A stretch of DNA of 64,000 nucleotides from Nakamurella deserti (GTDB lineage: Bacteria; Actinomycetota; Actinomycetes; Mycobacteriales; Nakamurellaceae): positions 744,001 to 808,000 of the forward strand of contig NZ_QCXS01000002.1 in the NCBI RefSeq assembly GCF_003260015.1. Reading direction: 5' to 3'. Position numbers and translations under genes: made by a program. Each line of letters starts with the position of its first letter. Within the stretch, counting starts at the first letter, position 1. Below are positions 38,086 through 46,989 of this stretch, piece after piece. The notes below the pieces were generated by a model, which did not search any database, was not told where the DNA came from, and saw only the letters and a list, made by a program, of their open reading frames with translations.

Positions 38086-38112
38086 GCGCACTCGCTCGCT
38101 CGTCGTGCAACA
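38086..38112 (-). promoter_or_regulatory. Operator copy 2 (degenerate) before betB
   Basis: On the minus strand TGTTGCA (38112-38106) and AGTGCGC (38092-38086) have the same 13-bp spacing as the other copies. A further TGTTGCG lies on the plus strand at 38075-38081, making a TTGC/GCAA inverted pair. Confidence 0.5.
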
Positions 38113-38198
38113 GCATGGAACTCCGCACCGGCCACGTCAAGGAACCGGCCCGCCGCGGCGGACCTGGACCCGCACCTGTTACACGGGGTGCCCCGCCG

Positions 38199-39023
38199 TC
38201 ACACCGCCGTCATCGTCACGGTGCCGCTGAAACCCATCCGCCGCGAGACCGCGCCGGCGGCGACGACCACGGCCCGCACCGTGTCGTCGAGGCGGTCGGT
38301 GGTGAGACGGAATCCCGGCCCGGACACCGACAGTGAACCGATCACCTCGCCGTCGGCGCCGCGGACCGGTGCGGCCACCGCGGTGAGTCCGATTTCCAGT
38401 TCGTCGACCGCGACGTCGTAGCCGCGGTGCCGGACCTCGACCAGAGCGGCGCGCAGCGCTTCGGCGGAGGTGACGGTGCGGGCGGTGAGGGCGGGCAGCC
38501 GGCGCCGGTCGTCGGAGATGGCGGCGATGATGGCGTCCTGTTCGGCCCGGCTGGCGTGCGCCAGCAGCACCCGGCCGTTCGCGGTGGCGTGCAACGGGTT
38601 CCGCCGCCCGACCCAGTGGTGGATCTGGAGCGCGGACGGCCCCTCCACCTGGTCCAGGTAGAGGGTCTCGGTGCCGGAGAGGATGACCAGGTTGACGGTC
38701 TCGCCGGTGTCGGCGGCCAGCGCGCGCGCGATCGGCCGGCTCTCCCGGACGATGTCGAGCCGCACCCGCGTCGACCCGGCCAACCGGAGCAGGCCGACCC
38801 CGAGCTGGTACCGCCCGCGGTCGGGGAGTTGCTCGGCCAGTCCGTGCGCCTCCAGGGTGGCCAGCAACCGGGAGGCGGTGGACTTGTGGACGCCGAGCAG
38901 GCCGGCGATCTGGGTGACGCCGAGTTCACCGTCCGCGGCCAGCAGTTCCAGGATGGTCAGCGCCCGGTCGACCGACTGGACCGATCCGGTCGTCTCGTCG
39001 CCGGTCCCGGAGCTCGCTGACAT
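38199..39023 (-). CDS. IclR-family transcriptional regulator 1
   Basis: A 274-residue IclR protein. The winged helix has VTQIAGLLGVHKSTASRLLA as the recognition helix; the effector domain (NLVILSGTETLYLDQVEG, HHWVGRRNPLHATANGRVLL, VAAPVRGADGEVIGSLSVSG) is complete. ATG 39023. It is divergent from purU and transcribed toward betB, with shared operator copies on both sides (38086-38112 and 39124-39150), consistent with control of the island and of itself. The effector is unknown; choline, betaine or a breakdown product are reasonable guesses. Its recognition helix shares HKSTASRLL with the second IclR protein. Confidence 0.88.
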   Translation of the reverse strand: MSASSGTGDETTGSVQSVDRALTILELLAADGELGVTQIAGLLGVHKSTASRLLATLEAHGLAEQLPDRGRYQLGVGLLRLAGSTRVRLDIVRESRPIARALAADTGETVNLVILSGTETLYLDQVEGPSALQIHHWVGRRNPLHATANGRVLLAHASRAEQDAIIAAISDDRRRLPALTARTVTSAEALRAALVEVRHRGYDVAVDELEIGLTAVAAPVRGADGEVIGSLSVSGPGFRLTTDRLDDTVRAVVVAAGAVSRRMGFSGTVTMTAV

Positions 39024-39123
39024 GGGGTCGAAGATACGGGTCGCACCGGGTCGATGCGGAGCTGTGCCGGCGGACGCACCGCCGGGGTCTTGACCCCGGA
39101 CGGTGCCGGCGTCATGCTCGCTG

Positions 39124-39150
39124 TGTTGCGCTCCGCGCACCTTGTTGCGC
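39124..39150 (+). promoter_or_regulatory. Operator copy 3 between iclR-1 and purU
   Basis: TGTTGCG at 39124-39130 and GTTGCGC at 39144-39150, spacing 13 bp, lie 47-73 bp before purU ATG 39197 and about 100 bp before the divergent iclR start. Matches copies 1 and 4 in both half-sites. Confidence 0.6.
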
Positions 39151-39196
39151 GTGACGCACCTTATGTCGCTGTGCTCCCCTGACGTCCGGAGGTCCC

Positions 39197-40069
39197 ATGT
39201 CGCCCCGCCCCGTCCCGGGACGCGAGTTCATCCTGACCCTGAGCTGCAAGGACGGCCCGGGTCTGGTCGCCGCGGTGAGCGGCTTCCTCGCCGCCCGGGG
39301 GGCCAACCTGCTGGCCAGCCAGCAGTTCGACGACCAGCTCACCGGTCGCTTCTTCATGCGGGTGCACGCCGCTTTCCGCGACGCCGCACCGGATCTCGAG
39401 GAGTTGCGGGCCGGGTTCGGCGATGTCGGCGCGGCACACGCGATGGACTTCGAGCTGATGGACGTGACCACGCCGACCCGGACGCTCATCATGGTCAGCC
39501 GTTTCGGACACTGCCTCAACGACCTGCTGTACCGCCACCGGATGGGCACGCTGAACATCGAGATCCCGGTCATCGTCAGCAACCACCGTGACTTCGAGGC
39601 ATTGGCCGCCTCCTACGGCATCCGCTACGAGTACATCCCGGTCACGCCCGACACGAAGGCGGACGCGGAGGCCCGGCTGCTGGCGTTGATGGAGGAGCAC
39701 CGGATCGACCTGGTGGTGCTCGCGCGGTACATGCAGGTGCTCGGTGAGGAGACCAGCCACGCGCTGTCGGGCCGGGCGATCAACATCCACCACTCGTTCC
39801 TGCCGAGCTTCAAGGGCGCCAAGCCCTACCACCAGGCCCACGACCGGGGCGTCAAGCTGATCGGCGCGACCGCGCACTACATCAACGACGACCTGGACGA
39901 GGGTCCGATCATCGAGCAGGACGTGGCCCGCGTCGACCACAACGACGACCCGGACGCGCTCGTCGCCGCCGGTCGCGACGTGGAGACCCAGGTGCTGGCC
40001 CGGGCGGTCAAGTGGCACTGCGAGCGCCGCGTGCTGCCCAACGGCAACCGGACCGTCGTCTTCCGCTGA
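39197..40069 (+). CDS. purU: Formyltetrahydrofolate deformylase
   Basis: A 290-residue PurU. An N-terminal ACT domain (ILTLSCKDGPGLVAAVSGFL) senses methionine/glycine in known members; the formyltransferase-like catalytic domain has IEIPVIVSNH, INIHHSFLPSFKGAKPY and GATAHYINDDLDEGPIIEQD with catalytic His and Asp. It hydrolyses 10-formyl-THF to formate and THF, which recycles folate loaded with one-carbon units by dimethylglycine and sarcosine oxidases; purU often sits with sox genes. GGAGG 5 bp before ATG 39197. It is the only enzyme gene of the island on the plus strand. Confidence 0.93.
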   Translation: MSPRPVPGREFILTLSCKDGPGLVAAVSGFLAARGANLLASQQFDDQLTGRFFMRVHAAFRDAAPDLEELRAGFGDVGAAHAMDFELMDVTTPTRTLIMVSRFGHCLNDLLYRHRMGTLNIEIPVIVSNHRDFEALAASYGIRYEYIPVTPDTKADAEARLLALMEEHRIDLVVLARYMQVLGEETSHALSGRAINIHHSFLPSFKGAKPYHQAHDRGVKLIGATAHYINDDLDEGPIIEQDVARVDHNDDPDALVAAGRDVETQVLARAVKWHCERRVLPNGNRTVVFR

Positions 40070-40220
40070 GCAGAAACCTCCCCGATCCGGGGAGGAATGT
40101 GCCCGCTGAGCGGGCATATTCCTCCCGGATTCCAGGAGGGCCGGCGTGCCCGCCGGATCGGGGAGACATGTGCCCGCTGAGCGGGAACGATCCTCCCCGA
40201 CTCGGGGAGGATTCTGCTCA
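40067..40220. repeat. Symmetric six-hairpin array between convergent purU and betA
   Basis: Inverted repeats occur at 40077-40095 (CCTCCCCGATCCGGGGAGG), 40100-40116 (TGCCCGCTGAGCGGGCA), 40121-40139, 40141-40156, 40171-40186 and 40191-40211. Read from either end, the stop codon is followed by GCAGAA, then CCTCCCCGA with its matching GGGGAGG, so the whole block is roughly a large inverted repeat. It probably serves as a two-way terminator, but is larger than needed for that. Confidence 0.75.
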
Positions 40221-41891
40221 GCCCACCCCGTGGCGGTAGAACGGGGCGTCCGACGGAGGGAGCGGCGGCACCCCGAGGATGGCGTCGGCGGCCTTCTCTG
40301 CCAGCATCATCACCGGGGCGTAGATGTTGCCGTTGGTCACGTACGGCATCACCGAGGCGTCGACCACGCGCAGGCCGTCGACGCCGTGCACCCGGAGGGT
40401 CTCGGGGTCGACGACGGCCATCGGGTCGCTGTCGGGGCCCATCTTGGCGGTGCACGAGGGGTGCAGGGCCGTCTCGGCGTCACGGGCCACCCAGTCGAGG
40501 ATCTCGGCGTCGGTGCCCACCGACGGGCCGGGCGAGGTCTCACCGCCGTTGTACGGACCCATCGCCGGCTGGTTGAGGATGTCGCGGGCCACCCGCACCG
40601 CCTCGACCCACTCGCGTCGGTCCTGGTCGGTGGAGAGGTAGTTGAACTGCAGCGCAGGGTGTCTCGTCGGGTCGGTGGAGGTGATCCTCAGCGTCCCGCG
40701 GGCGTCGGAGTACATCGGCCCGACGTGCACCTGGTAGCCGTGCCCGGTGCGGGCGACCTCGCTGGACACGCTGCCGTCGTAGCGGACGGCGATCGGCAGG
40801 AAGTGGAACATCAGGTTCGGGTAGGCCACGTCGTCGTTGGAGCGGACGAAGCCGCCACCCTCGAAGTGGTTGGTGGCGGCGGGACCCCGCCGCGCGAGGA
40901 TCCACTCCAGTCCGACGAACGGCTGGCGCCACTTCGACAGGTACGGCTGCACCGAGACCGGGCGGGTGCAGGCGTACTGGATGTAGACCTCCAGGTGGTC
41001 CTGCAGGTTGGCGCCGACACCGGGCAGCTCGGCCACCGGCCGGATCCCCAACGGCGACAGCACCTCCGACGGCCCGATGCCCGAGAGCTGCAGCAGCTGC
41101 GGTGAATTGATCGCCCCGCCACACAGGATCACCTCGCCGGCGTGGGCGACGTGCTGTCGCCCGTGGCGCCGGTAGGACACCCCGGTGGCCCGGGCCCCGT
41201 CGAAGCGGACGCCGGTGACCAGAGACAGGGTGCGCACCGTCAGGTTCTCCCGGGTCATCGCCGGCCGCAGGTAGGCCCGGGACGCCGACAGCCGCCGGCC
41301 CCGGTGCACGTTGCGGTCGAACGGCGCGAAACCTTCCTGGCGGTAACCGTTGACGTCGTCGGTCAGCGGGTAGCCCGCCTGCACCGCCGCCTCGAAGAAC
41401 GCACCGAACAACGGGTTCTTCGCCGGGCCGCGCTCGAGCGTGAGCGGTCCGGAGTGTCCCCGGAGCTCGTCGGACGGCGGCGTCGCCAGGGTGTTCTCCA
41501 TCCGCCGGAAGTACGGCAGACAGTGCGCCCAGTCCCAGCCCTTCATCCCGGGATCGGCGCCCCACCGCTCGTAGTCCAGCGGGTTGCCGCGCTGGAAGAT
41601 CATCCCGTTGATGGAGCTCGACCCGCCGAGGACCTTGCCGCGGGCGTGGGCGATACGGCGGCCGTTCATGAACGGCTCCGGCTCGGACTCGTACCGCCAG
41701 TCGTAGAAGCGATTGCCGCTGGGAAAGGTGAGGGCGGCGGGCATCTGGATGAACAGGTCCCACGGGTAGTCGCTGCGGCCGGCTTCGAGCACCAGGACGC
41801 GCGCGCTGCCGTCCGCCGAGAGTCGTTCGCCCAGCACGGACCCGGCGCTGCCGCCGCCGACGATGACGTAGTCGAAGTGCTCGGAACTCAT
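40218..41891 (-). CDS. betA: Choline dehydrogenase-type GMC oxidoreductase
   Basis: A 557-residue GMC flavoprotein. It has the FAD motif [17 protein letters not shown], the GMC signature [20 protein letters not shown], a second signature [16 protein letters not shown] and the C-terminal catalytic region [19 protein letters not shown] followed by [15 protein letters not shown]. It would oxidise choline to betaine aldehyde for BetB. The length matches BetA. ATG 41891 lies 67 bp from the divergent iclR-2 start. GMC enzymes vary in substrate, but the surrounding betaine genes make choline most likely. Confidence 0.88.
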   Translation of the reverse strand: MSSEHFDYVIVGGGSAGSVLGERLSADGSARVLVLEAGRSDYPWDLFIQMPAALTFPSGNRFYDWRYESEPEPFMNGRRIAHARGKVLGGSSSINGMIFQRGNPLDYERWGADPGMKGWDWAHCLPYFRRMENTLATPPSDELRGHSGPLTLERGPAKNPLFGAFFEAAVQAGYPLTDDVNGYRQEGFAPFDRNVHRGRRLSASRAYLRPAMTRENLTVRTLSLVTGVRFDGARATGVSYRRHGRQHVAHAGEVILCGGAINSPQLLQLSGIGPSEVLSPLGIRPVAELPGVGANLQDHLEVYIQYACTRPVSVQPYLSKWRQPFVGLEWILARRGPAATNHFEGGGFVRSNDDVAYPNLMFHFLPIAVRYDGSVSSEVARTGHGYQVHVGPMYSDARGTLRITSTDPTRHPALQFNYLSTDQDRREWVEAVRVARDILNQPAMGPYNGGETSPGPSVGTDAEILDWVARDAETALHPSCTAKMGPDSDPMAVVDPETLRVHGVDGLRVVDASVMPYVTNGNIYAPVMMLAEKAADAILGVPPLPPSDAPFYRHGVG

Positions 41892-41950
41892 CGGGACGTC
41901 CTGTCGTCGTCGGGGTGGGAACCCGGTCGGGCCGCGGGGGAGGCGTTAGG

Positions 41951-41967
41951 GTTGCGCTGTGAGCAAC
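41951..41967 (+). promoter_or_regulatory. GTTGC-N7-GCAAC palindrome over the iclR-2 start
   Basis: GTTGC at 41951-41955 and GCAAC at 41963-41967 flank the GTG start of iclR-2 (41959) in the 67-bp divergent gap to betA. It shares the TTGC half-site with the 27-bp operators but not their spacing. Possible autoregulatory site (inference). Confidence 0.4.
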
Positions 41968-42732
41968 GAAGCACCGGTCCGGGACTCCGCGGTCCAGTCC
42001 GTCGACCGGGCCGTCAGCGCCCTGGAGTTCCTTGCCCGTCATGGCGAGGCGCGGGTCTCCGAGGTGGCCGTCGCGATCGAGGTGCACAAGTCCACCGCAT
42101 CCCGGTTGCTGACCGTGCTGGCGCAGCGGGGCCTGGTGGAGGTCGCGGGCGAGCGTGGCCGGTACCGGCTCGGCTTCGGGTTGGTCCGGTTGGCGGGAGC
42201 GGTCGGCAGCCGCCTGGACGTCGTCGGCCACGGCCGCGACCTGTGCGACGAGCTGGTGACCGTGAGCGGCGAGACGGTCAACCTGGCCGTCCGCCGCGGC
42301 GACCAGGTCTTCAACATCCACCAGAGCGCGGGTGACAGTGCCGTCGCGGTGAACTGGGTGGGCCGTCCGACACCGCTGCACGCGACGTCGTCGGGCAAGG
42401 CGCTGCTCGCCTGGGCATCCGTCGGGCATCCCGCCGAACTCGACCTGGAGCGGTTCACCGCGCACACCGTCACGGATCCGGACACGTTGGCCCATCAGCT
42501 GTCCCGAGCCCGCGACCAGGGCTGGGCGGTCACCCTCGGCGAGTACGAGGAAGGGTTGAACGCGGTCGCCGCACCGGTGTTCGGTCTGACCGGCGGGATC
42601 ATCGCGGCGCTGTCGGTGTCGGGCCCGTCCTACCGGCTGACCGGGGAGGCGCTGGCCGCGCTGGCGCCCGCGGTGACCGCGGCGGCCGCCCGGCTCAGCG
42701 AGCGGATGGGGCACGTCGAGCGTCCGGTCTGA
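41959..42732 (+). CDS. IclR-family transcriptional regulator 2
   Basis: A 257-residue IclR protein with winged helix RVSEVAVAIEVHKSTASRLL and an effector domain (NLAVRRGDQVFNIHQSAGD, NWVGRPTPLHATSSGKALLA, VAAPVFGLTGGIIAALSVSG). It is divergent from betA and convergent with the betaine monooxygenase gene, between the choline and betaine steps, so it probably controls one or both. It resembles the first IclR of the island in size and recognition helix but differs elsewhere, suggesting an old duplication or separate recruitment. GTG 41959 is preferred because MSNEAPVRDSAVQSVDRA leads straight into the first helix. Confidence 0.87.
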   Translation: MSNEAPVRDSAVQSVDRAVSALEFLARHGEARVSEVAVAIEVHKSTASRLLTVLAQRGLVEVAGERGRYRLGFGLVRLAGAVGSRLDVVGHGRDLCDELVTVSGETVNLAVRRGDQVFNIHQSAGDSAVAVNWVGRPTPLHATSSGKALLAWASVGHPAELDLERFTAHTVTDPDTLAHQLSRARDQGWAVTLGEYEEGLNAVAAPVFGLTGGIIAALSVSGPSYRLTGEALAALAPAVTAAAARLSERMGHVERPV

Positions 42733-42750
42733 CCGGGTCCCCGGACCCAC

Positions 42751-43872
42751 TCAGTGGCCCAGCATCCCGGTCAACCACTCGTGGAACCCGCCGATGTGGT
42801 GCTCGCTGGGGACCAGCACGCCCCCGTCGCGGTAGGCCCGGGACGACATCGCCGGCTGGCACCGCTCGCAGGCGTCGAAGTCCTGCACGTTGACCCGGTG
42901 GAAGAGCTCCACGGACTTGGTGACGTCGCGGCCGGACTCGACCACCGACGGCAGGTAGAGCCAGTCGCACTCGACGACCGTCCGGTCCGCGGCCATCGGG
43001 TACATCCGGTGGAAGATGATGTGGTCGGGCACCATGTTGACGAACACCTGCGGCTTGACCGTGATCGCGTAGTAGCGGCGGTCCTGGTCGGGATCGATGC
43101 CCGGCAGGACGTCCAGACCCTCGGAGCCGTCCACGGTGAAACCCTTGATGTCCGAGCCGAACTCGGCGCCGTGGTTGACGAAGGACTGCGCCGCGTAGCC
43201 GTCCGCGAACTCCGGCAGCACCTCGGTCAGCTCGGGATGGATCGTCGCGCAGTGGTAGCACTCCATGAAGTTCTCGATGATGAGCTTCCAGTTGGCCTTG
43301 ACGTCGTAGACGATCCGGCGGCCGACGGCGAGCGTGTCGACCTGGTAGTGGTCGAGATTGGCGACCTCGCCCAGCCTCTCGACGACCTCCTGCAGCACGG
43401 TGGCCTCGAAGGCCGGCGGCTCGTCGGCCAGCGACACCCACACGTAGCCGAGCCACTCCCGCACGTGCACCGTCTTGAGGCCGTACTCGACGCGGTCGAT
43501 GTCGGGCATCTTCGTCAGGTTCGGGGCGGCGATCAGCTTGCCGTCGAGGTCGTAGGTCCAGGCGTGGTACGGGCACTGGAACGCTCGTGCGACGGCTCCA
43601 CTGTCCTCCAGGCAGATCTTCGCGCCGCGGTGCCGGCAGACGTTCAGGAAGGCCCGCACCTCACCACGCCGCGACCGCGAGACGATCACGGACTCGGTGC
43701 CGACCTGCACCGTCCGGAACGAGCCGGGGGTGGGGATGTCGGAGCCGCGGGCCGCGCAGAACCACATCTGTTCGAAGATCAGCGCCTGCTCCTCGGCGAA
43801 GATCTGCGGATCGGTGTAGTACCGGCCGGGCAGCGTCGGGATGAGCGATGCGGGGAGCTCGGTCGTGGTCAC
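42751..43872 (-). CDS. gbcA: Rieske-type glycine betaine monooxygenase, oxygenase subunit
   Basis: A 373-residue ring-hydroxylating-type oxygenase alpha subunit. Rieske ligands are Cys79-x-His81 (NVCRHRGAKIC) and Cys100-x2-His103 (FQCPYHAWTYD); the mononuclear iron site is in NFMECYHCATIHPEL (Glu204, His207, His212). Such proteins include GbcA, which demethylates glycine betaine to dimethylglycine, and related stachydrine and carnitine oxygenases. The betaine and dimethylglycine genes around it favour GbcA. GTG 43872 overlaps the stop of the reductase gene (GTGA), so oxygenase, reductase and ferredoxin form one operon. Confidence 0.8.
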   Translation of the reverse strand: MTTTELPASLIPTLPGRYYTDPQIFAEEQALIFEQMWFCAARGSDIPTPGSFRTVQVGTESVIVSRSRRGEVRAFLNVCRHRGAKICLEDSGAVARAFQCPYHAWTYDLDGKLIAAPNLTKMPDIDRVEYGLKTVHVREWLGYVWVSLADEPPAFEATVLQEVVERLGEVANLDHYQVDTLAVGRRIVYDVKANWKLIIENFMECYHCATIHPELTEVLPEFADGYAAQSFVNHGAEFGSDIKGFTVDGSEGLDVLPGIDPDQDRRYYAITVKPQVFVNMVPDHIIFHRMYPMAADRTVVECDWLYLPSVVESGRDVTKSVELFHRVNVQDFDACERCQPAMSSRAYRDGGVLVPSEHHIGGFHEWLTGMLGH

Positions 43873-45077
43873 GGAACCTCCAGGAGCGTTGCGGCTGCGG
43901 GTGTGTCGGCGGGAGCGTCCCCGACGGCGGACGACGGGAGACTGCGCCGGATCCGGGTGAACAGCTTCGGCTGGTTCATGCCGAGCACCGCGACCACGTC
44001 ACCGTCGCGTCGGTAGACCGCGAGCAGATCGGCGCCCTCGGTGCTGCCGGCCTCGACGGTGACGGTCTCGTCGCCGCGGCGGCGGCCGGCGAACTGGATG
44101 CGCACGCCGTACTGGTCGGACCAGAAGTACGGGGCGCGCAGGGCGGCGGGTGACGGTCCCGCGAGCATCGCGGTGGCCAACGCGACCGGCCGGTCCCGGG
44201 AGTCGGTCCAGTGCTCCACCCGGAAAGGCGTCCCGCGGACGGTGTCGTGCCAGGCTGCGCAGTCGCCGACGCCGTACACGCCGGGGGCGGCGGTCGCGCC
44301 GAGCGCGGAACAGACCAGACCGTTGGACAGGTCCAGCCCGGAGCCGGCCAGCCAGTCGACCGCCGGGGCGGCGCCGACGCCGGCCACGACGACGTCGGCC
44401 GGCAGGTGGGTGCCGTCGGTGAGCGTGACCCCGTCGACGCGGTCGGTGCCGGTGAAGCCGGCGACCGGGACGCCGCAGAGCAGCCGGACGCCGTGCCGCG
44501 CGTGCAGCCCCGCGACGGCCGCACCGACCCACGCGCCGAGCGGTCCGGCGAGGGGAGTGGCGCCGGCTTCGACCACCGTGACGTCCAGGCCGCGGGCGGC
44601 GGCGGTGGCGGCGACCTCGGATCCGATGAAACCTGCGCCGATGACGACCATCCGGGCTCCGGGCTGCAGCGCGGCGCGCAGGGCGACGGCATCGTCGAGG
44701 GTGCGCAGGGTCAGGACGCCCGGGGGTGTCCCGGGCAGCCGGCGGGCGGTGGAACCGGTGGCGACGACGACCGCGTCGCCGCTCACGCGGCTGCCGTCGT
44801 CGAGGGTGACGGTCCGGTCGTCGGCGTCGAGCGCGGTGGCGCGGCGGCCGAGAAGCCATTCGGCGTCGAGGTTCTCATCCGTGCCCTCGAGGGCGAGGTC
44901 GTCCTCGGTGAGTGCTCCGGTGAGGAAGTCCTTGGACAGCGGCGGTCGGTCGTAGGGCCGGTGCGGCTCGGCGCCGATGAGGGTCAGTCGTCCGGTGAAG
45001 CCCTGATGGCGCAGGGCCCGGGCGGTGGCGTGCCCGGCCAGGCTGGCCCCGACGACGACGACCGAACGCAGGGTCAC
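43869..45077 (-). CDS. FAD-dependent ferredoxin reductase (BphA4-like)
   Basis: A 402-residue NAD(P)H:ferredoxin reductase of the pyridine nucleotide-disulfide oxidoreductase family, like BphA4 and rubredoxin reductases. FAD motif VVVVGASLAGHATARALR, PYDRPPLSKDFL typical of this group, NAD motif VVIGAGFIGSEVAATAAARG and FAD-contact GVYGVGDCAAW are present. It should move electrons from NAD(P)H to the Rieske ferredoxin encoded 85 bp upstream and on to the oxygenase downstream. Known GbcB partners are instead flavin/2Fe-2S fusions (recalled), so the electron chain here differs. Confidence 0.87.
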   Translation of the reverse strand: MTLRSVVVVGASLAGHATARALRHQGFTGRLTLIGAEPHRPYDRPPLSKDFLTGALTEDDLALEGTDENLDAEWLLGRRATALDADDRTVTLDDGSRVSGDAVVVATGSTARRLPGTPPGVLTLRTLDDAVALRAALQPGARMVVIGAGFIGSEVAATAAARGLDVTVVEAGATPLAGPLGAWVGAAVAGLHARHGVRLLCGVPVAGFTGTDRVDGVTLTDGTHLPADVVVAGVGAAPAVDWLAGSGLDLSNGLVCSALGATAAPGVYGVGDCAAWHDTVRGTPFRVEHWTDSRDRPVALATAMLAGPSPAALRAPYFWSDQYGVRIQFAGRRRGDETVTVEAGSTEGADLLAVYRRDGDVVAVLGMNQPKLFTRIRRSLPSSAVGDAPADTPAAATLLEVP

Positions 45078-45162
45078 GACCCACCGCCGGTGGAGCGGCG
45101 GCGGGCCGAGCTGCGGGAGGGGTGGGACCGTGGGTGCGCGGGGGGACCGGCGACGGGCGTGG

Positions 45163-45540
45163 TCACAGGGACACGCCGGGCGGCAGGCGCGGCGCGTCGG
45201 TGGAGAGCTCGACCCAGACGTCGCCGTCGTCGGTCACCGTCACCGCGTGGGTGCGCACCCCGACCTTCGCGGGCGGTGCGTCGACCTCGCCGGTGCGCAG
45301 GTCGAACTTCGAGGCGTGCAGCGGACACTCGATCTCGCAGCCCTCGAGCCAGCCGTCGGCCAGCGAGGCGTCCTGGTGGGTGCAGGTGTCGTCGATGGCG
45401 AACACCTCGCCGTCCTCGGTGTGGAAGACCGCGATCGGCGGGGAGACCTGGGCGAAGCGCACACCCTCGCCGGCCGGGATGTCACCGAGCGGGCAGAGCC
45501 GCACGCGGCCGGCCGGACCTGAGGTGGCGGTTCCGGTCAT
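45163..45540 (-). CDS. Rieske 2Fe-2S ferredoxin (non-heme oxygenase electron carrier)
   Basis: A 125-residue BphA3/NirD-like Rieske protein. Ligands are Cys53-x-His55 (DTCTHQDAS) and Cys72-x2-His75 (ECPLHASKFD), with no membrane anchor, so it is a soluble carrier. It is first in the operon ferredoxin-reductase-oxygenase. ATG 45540 is chosen because the preceding 15 in-frame residues would be encoded by the operator region. Operator copy 4 lies 21-47 bp upstream. The small subunit of nitrite reductase has the same fold, but no nitrite reductase gene is nearby. Confidence 0.87.
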   Translation of the reverse strand: MTGTATSGPAGRVRLCPLGDIPAGEGVRFAQVSPPIAVFHTEDGEVFAIDDTCTHQDASLADGWLEGCEIECPLHASKFDLRTGEVDAPPAKVGVRTHAVTVTDDGDVWVELSTDAPRLPPGVSL

Positions 45541-45560
45541 CCGACCGTCCTTTGCGCTAG

Positions 45561-45587
45561 GCACAACGCGATTCGTCTTCCGCAACA
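45561..45587 (-). promoter_or_regulatory. Operator copy 4 before the ferredoxin-reductase-gbcA operon
   Basis: On the minus strand TGTTGCG (45587-45581) and GTTGTGC (45567-45561) are 13 bp apart. The spacer also shares GACG-N-ATCGC with copy 1, which makes chance similarity unlikely. Confidence 0.65.
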
Positions 45588-45679
45588 GCTTCGTGGCAGC
45601 GGCCGGACGCTGTCAAGGGTCCGTGCCACGCGCGGCACGTCGGACCACGTCACATTCCCCGGTGACGGGCCGTCGCCGG

Positions 45680-46807
45680 TCAGCGACCGGCGACGGACAA
45701 CCCCAGCGGCACCCGGGTGAGTGGCTTCGCCCGGTTGGCCAGCGTCGCGGCGACCGAGGCCAGGGCGACCGCGGACGGATCCTGCGGCGAGGAGAGCACG
45801 ATCGGCGTCCCCGCGTCACCCGCCTCGCGGACCGGAACGGCCAGCGGCACCTGGCCGAGCAGCGGCACGTTGGTCCCCGTGGACCGGGTGAGCGACTCGG
45901 CGACCTGGCGGCCACCGCCGCTGCCGAAGACGTCCAGCGTCGATCCGTCCGGCAGCACCAGCCCGGACATGTTCTCGATGACCCCGACCACCTTCTGCCG
46001 GGTCTGCAGGGCGATCGCGCCCGCGCGCTCGGCGACCTCGGCGGCGGCGGTCTGCGGGGTGGTCACGACGATGATCTCGGTGGCCGGGATGAGCTGCGCG
46101 GTGGAGATCGCGACGTCGCCGGTACCCGGCGGCAGATCCATCAGCAGCACGTCCAGGTCGCCCCAGAACACGTCGGCGAGGAACTGCTGCAGCGCACGGT
46201 GCAGCATCGGGCCGCGCCAGACGACGGCGGCGTTGCCCTCGACGAACATGCCGACGCTGATCACCCGGACCCCGTGCGCCACCGGCGGCAGGATCATGTC
46301 GCCGATGCGTGTCGGGCGGGTGGTGACGCCGAGCATCCGCGGCACCGAGAAGCCGTAGACGTCGGCGTCGAGCACACCGACCGACAGCCCGCGCGCGGCC
46401 AGCGACGCCGCCAGGTTGACGGTCACCGTGGACTTGCCCACGCCACCCTTGCCGGAGGCGATGGCGTACACCGAGGTCCGCGACTCCGGGCGGGCGAAAG
46501 GGATGTCCTTGGTGGCGCCACCGCGGAGCTGGACACGCAACTCGTCCCGCTGGGCGTCGGTCATCGGCACCAGTGACAGCGACACCCCGGTGACGCCCGG
46601 CACCGACCGGACGGCGGCGGTGACGTCGCGTTCGATGGTGTCCTTCATCGGGCAGCCGGCGATGGTGATGAGCACGACGAGGTCGACGTGGCCGTCGGAC
46701 CGGACATCGACCCGGTCGACCATGTTGAGATCGGTGATGGGGCGCCGGATCTCCGGGTCCTTGACGGTGGCCAGGGCAGCGCGGACGGCATCGGCAGTGG
46801 GCAGCAT
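45680..46807 (-). CDS. mrp: Mrp/NBP35-family iron-sulfur cluster carrier ATPase
   Basis: A 375-residue protein. The N-terminal MIP18/DUF59 domain has the CPMKDTIERDV segment; the deviant Walker A is SGKGGVGKSTVTVNLA, with LMDLPPGTGDVAI as Walker B. ApbC/Mrp proteins hold and deliver Fe-S clusters. The C-terminal Cys-x2-Cys of many Mrp proteins is not seen; the equivalent stretch reads SGLVLPDGSTLDVFG. ATG 46807. In M. tuberculosis mrp (Rv1229c) lies a few genes after tatB; here the betaine island sits between them. Island enzymes with Rieske clusters could profit from it, but nothing shows a direct link. Confidence 0.9.
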   Translation of the reverse strand: MLPTADAVRAALATVKDPEIRRPITDLNMVDRVDVRSDGHVDLVVLITIAGCPMKDTIERDVTAAVRSVPGVTGVSLSLVPMTDAQRDELRVQLRGGATKDIPFARPESRTSVYAIASGKGGVGKSTVTVNLAASLAARGLSVGVLDADVYGFSVPRMLGVTTRPTRIGDMILPPVAHGVRVISVGMFVEGNAAVVWRGPMLHRALQQFLADVFWGDLDVLLMDLPPGTGDVAISTAQLIPATEIIVVTTPQTAAAEVAERAGAIALQTRQKVVGVIENMSGLVLPDGSTLDVFGSGGGRQVAESLTRSTGTNVPLLGQVPLAVPVREAGDAGTPIVLSSPQDPSAVALASVAATLANRAKPLTRVPLGLSVAGR

Positions 46808-46989
46808 GATGACGCCAGTCTACGGCGGGCCGGGGGGCGACCCGTCGGCCGTCGCCGCCGCGCAGCGGGTCACGGGTTCGTGTGCCCGACCCGTCGGCGC
46901 AGGCCTGGAAGGGGACCGCTCGGCGTCGGTGTGGGCCGGTGCCGCCGCGCGCCGCCGGTCGTGCCCGCCGTCCCCACCCGGGCGCCGGG

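Noticed and set aside
45588-45679. Mobile-element border at the right end of the island
   Set aside because: No terminal inverted repeat, target duplication, tRNA or integrase could be found near either end.
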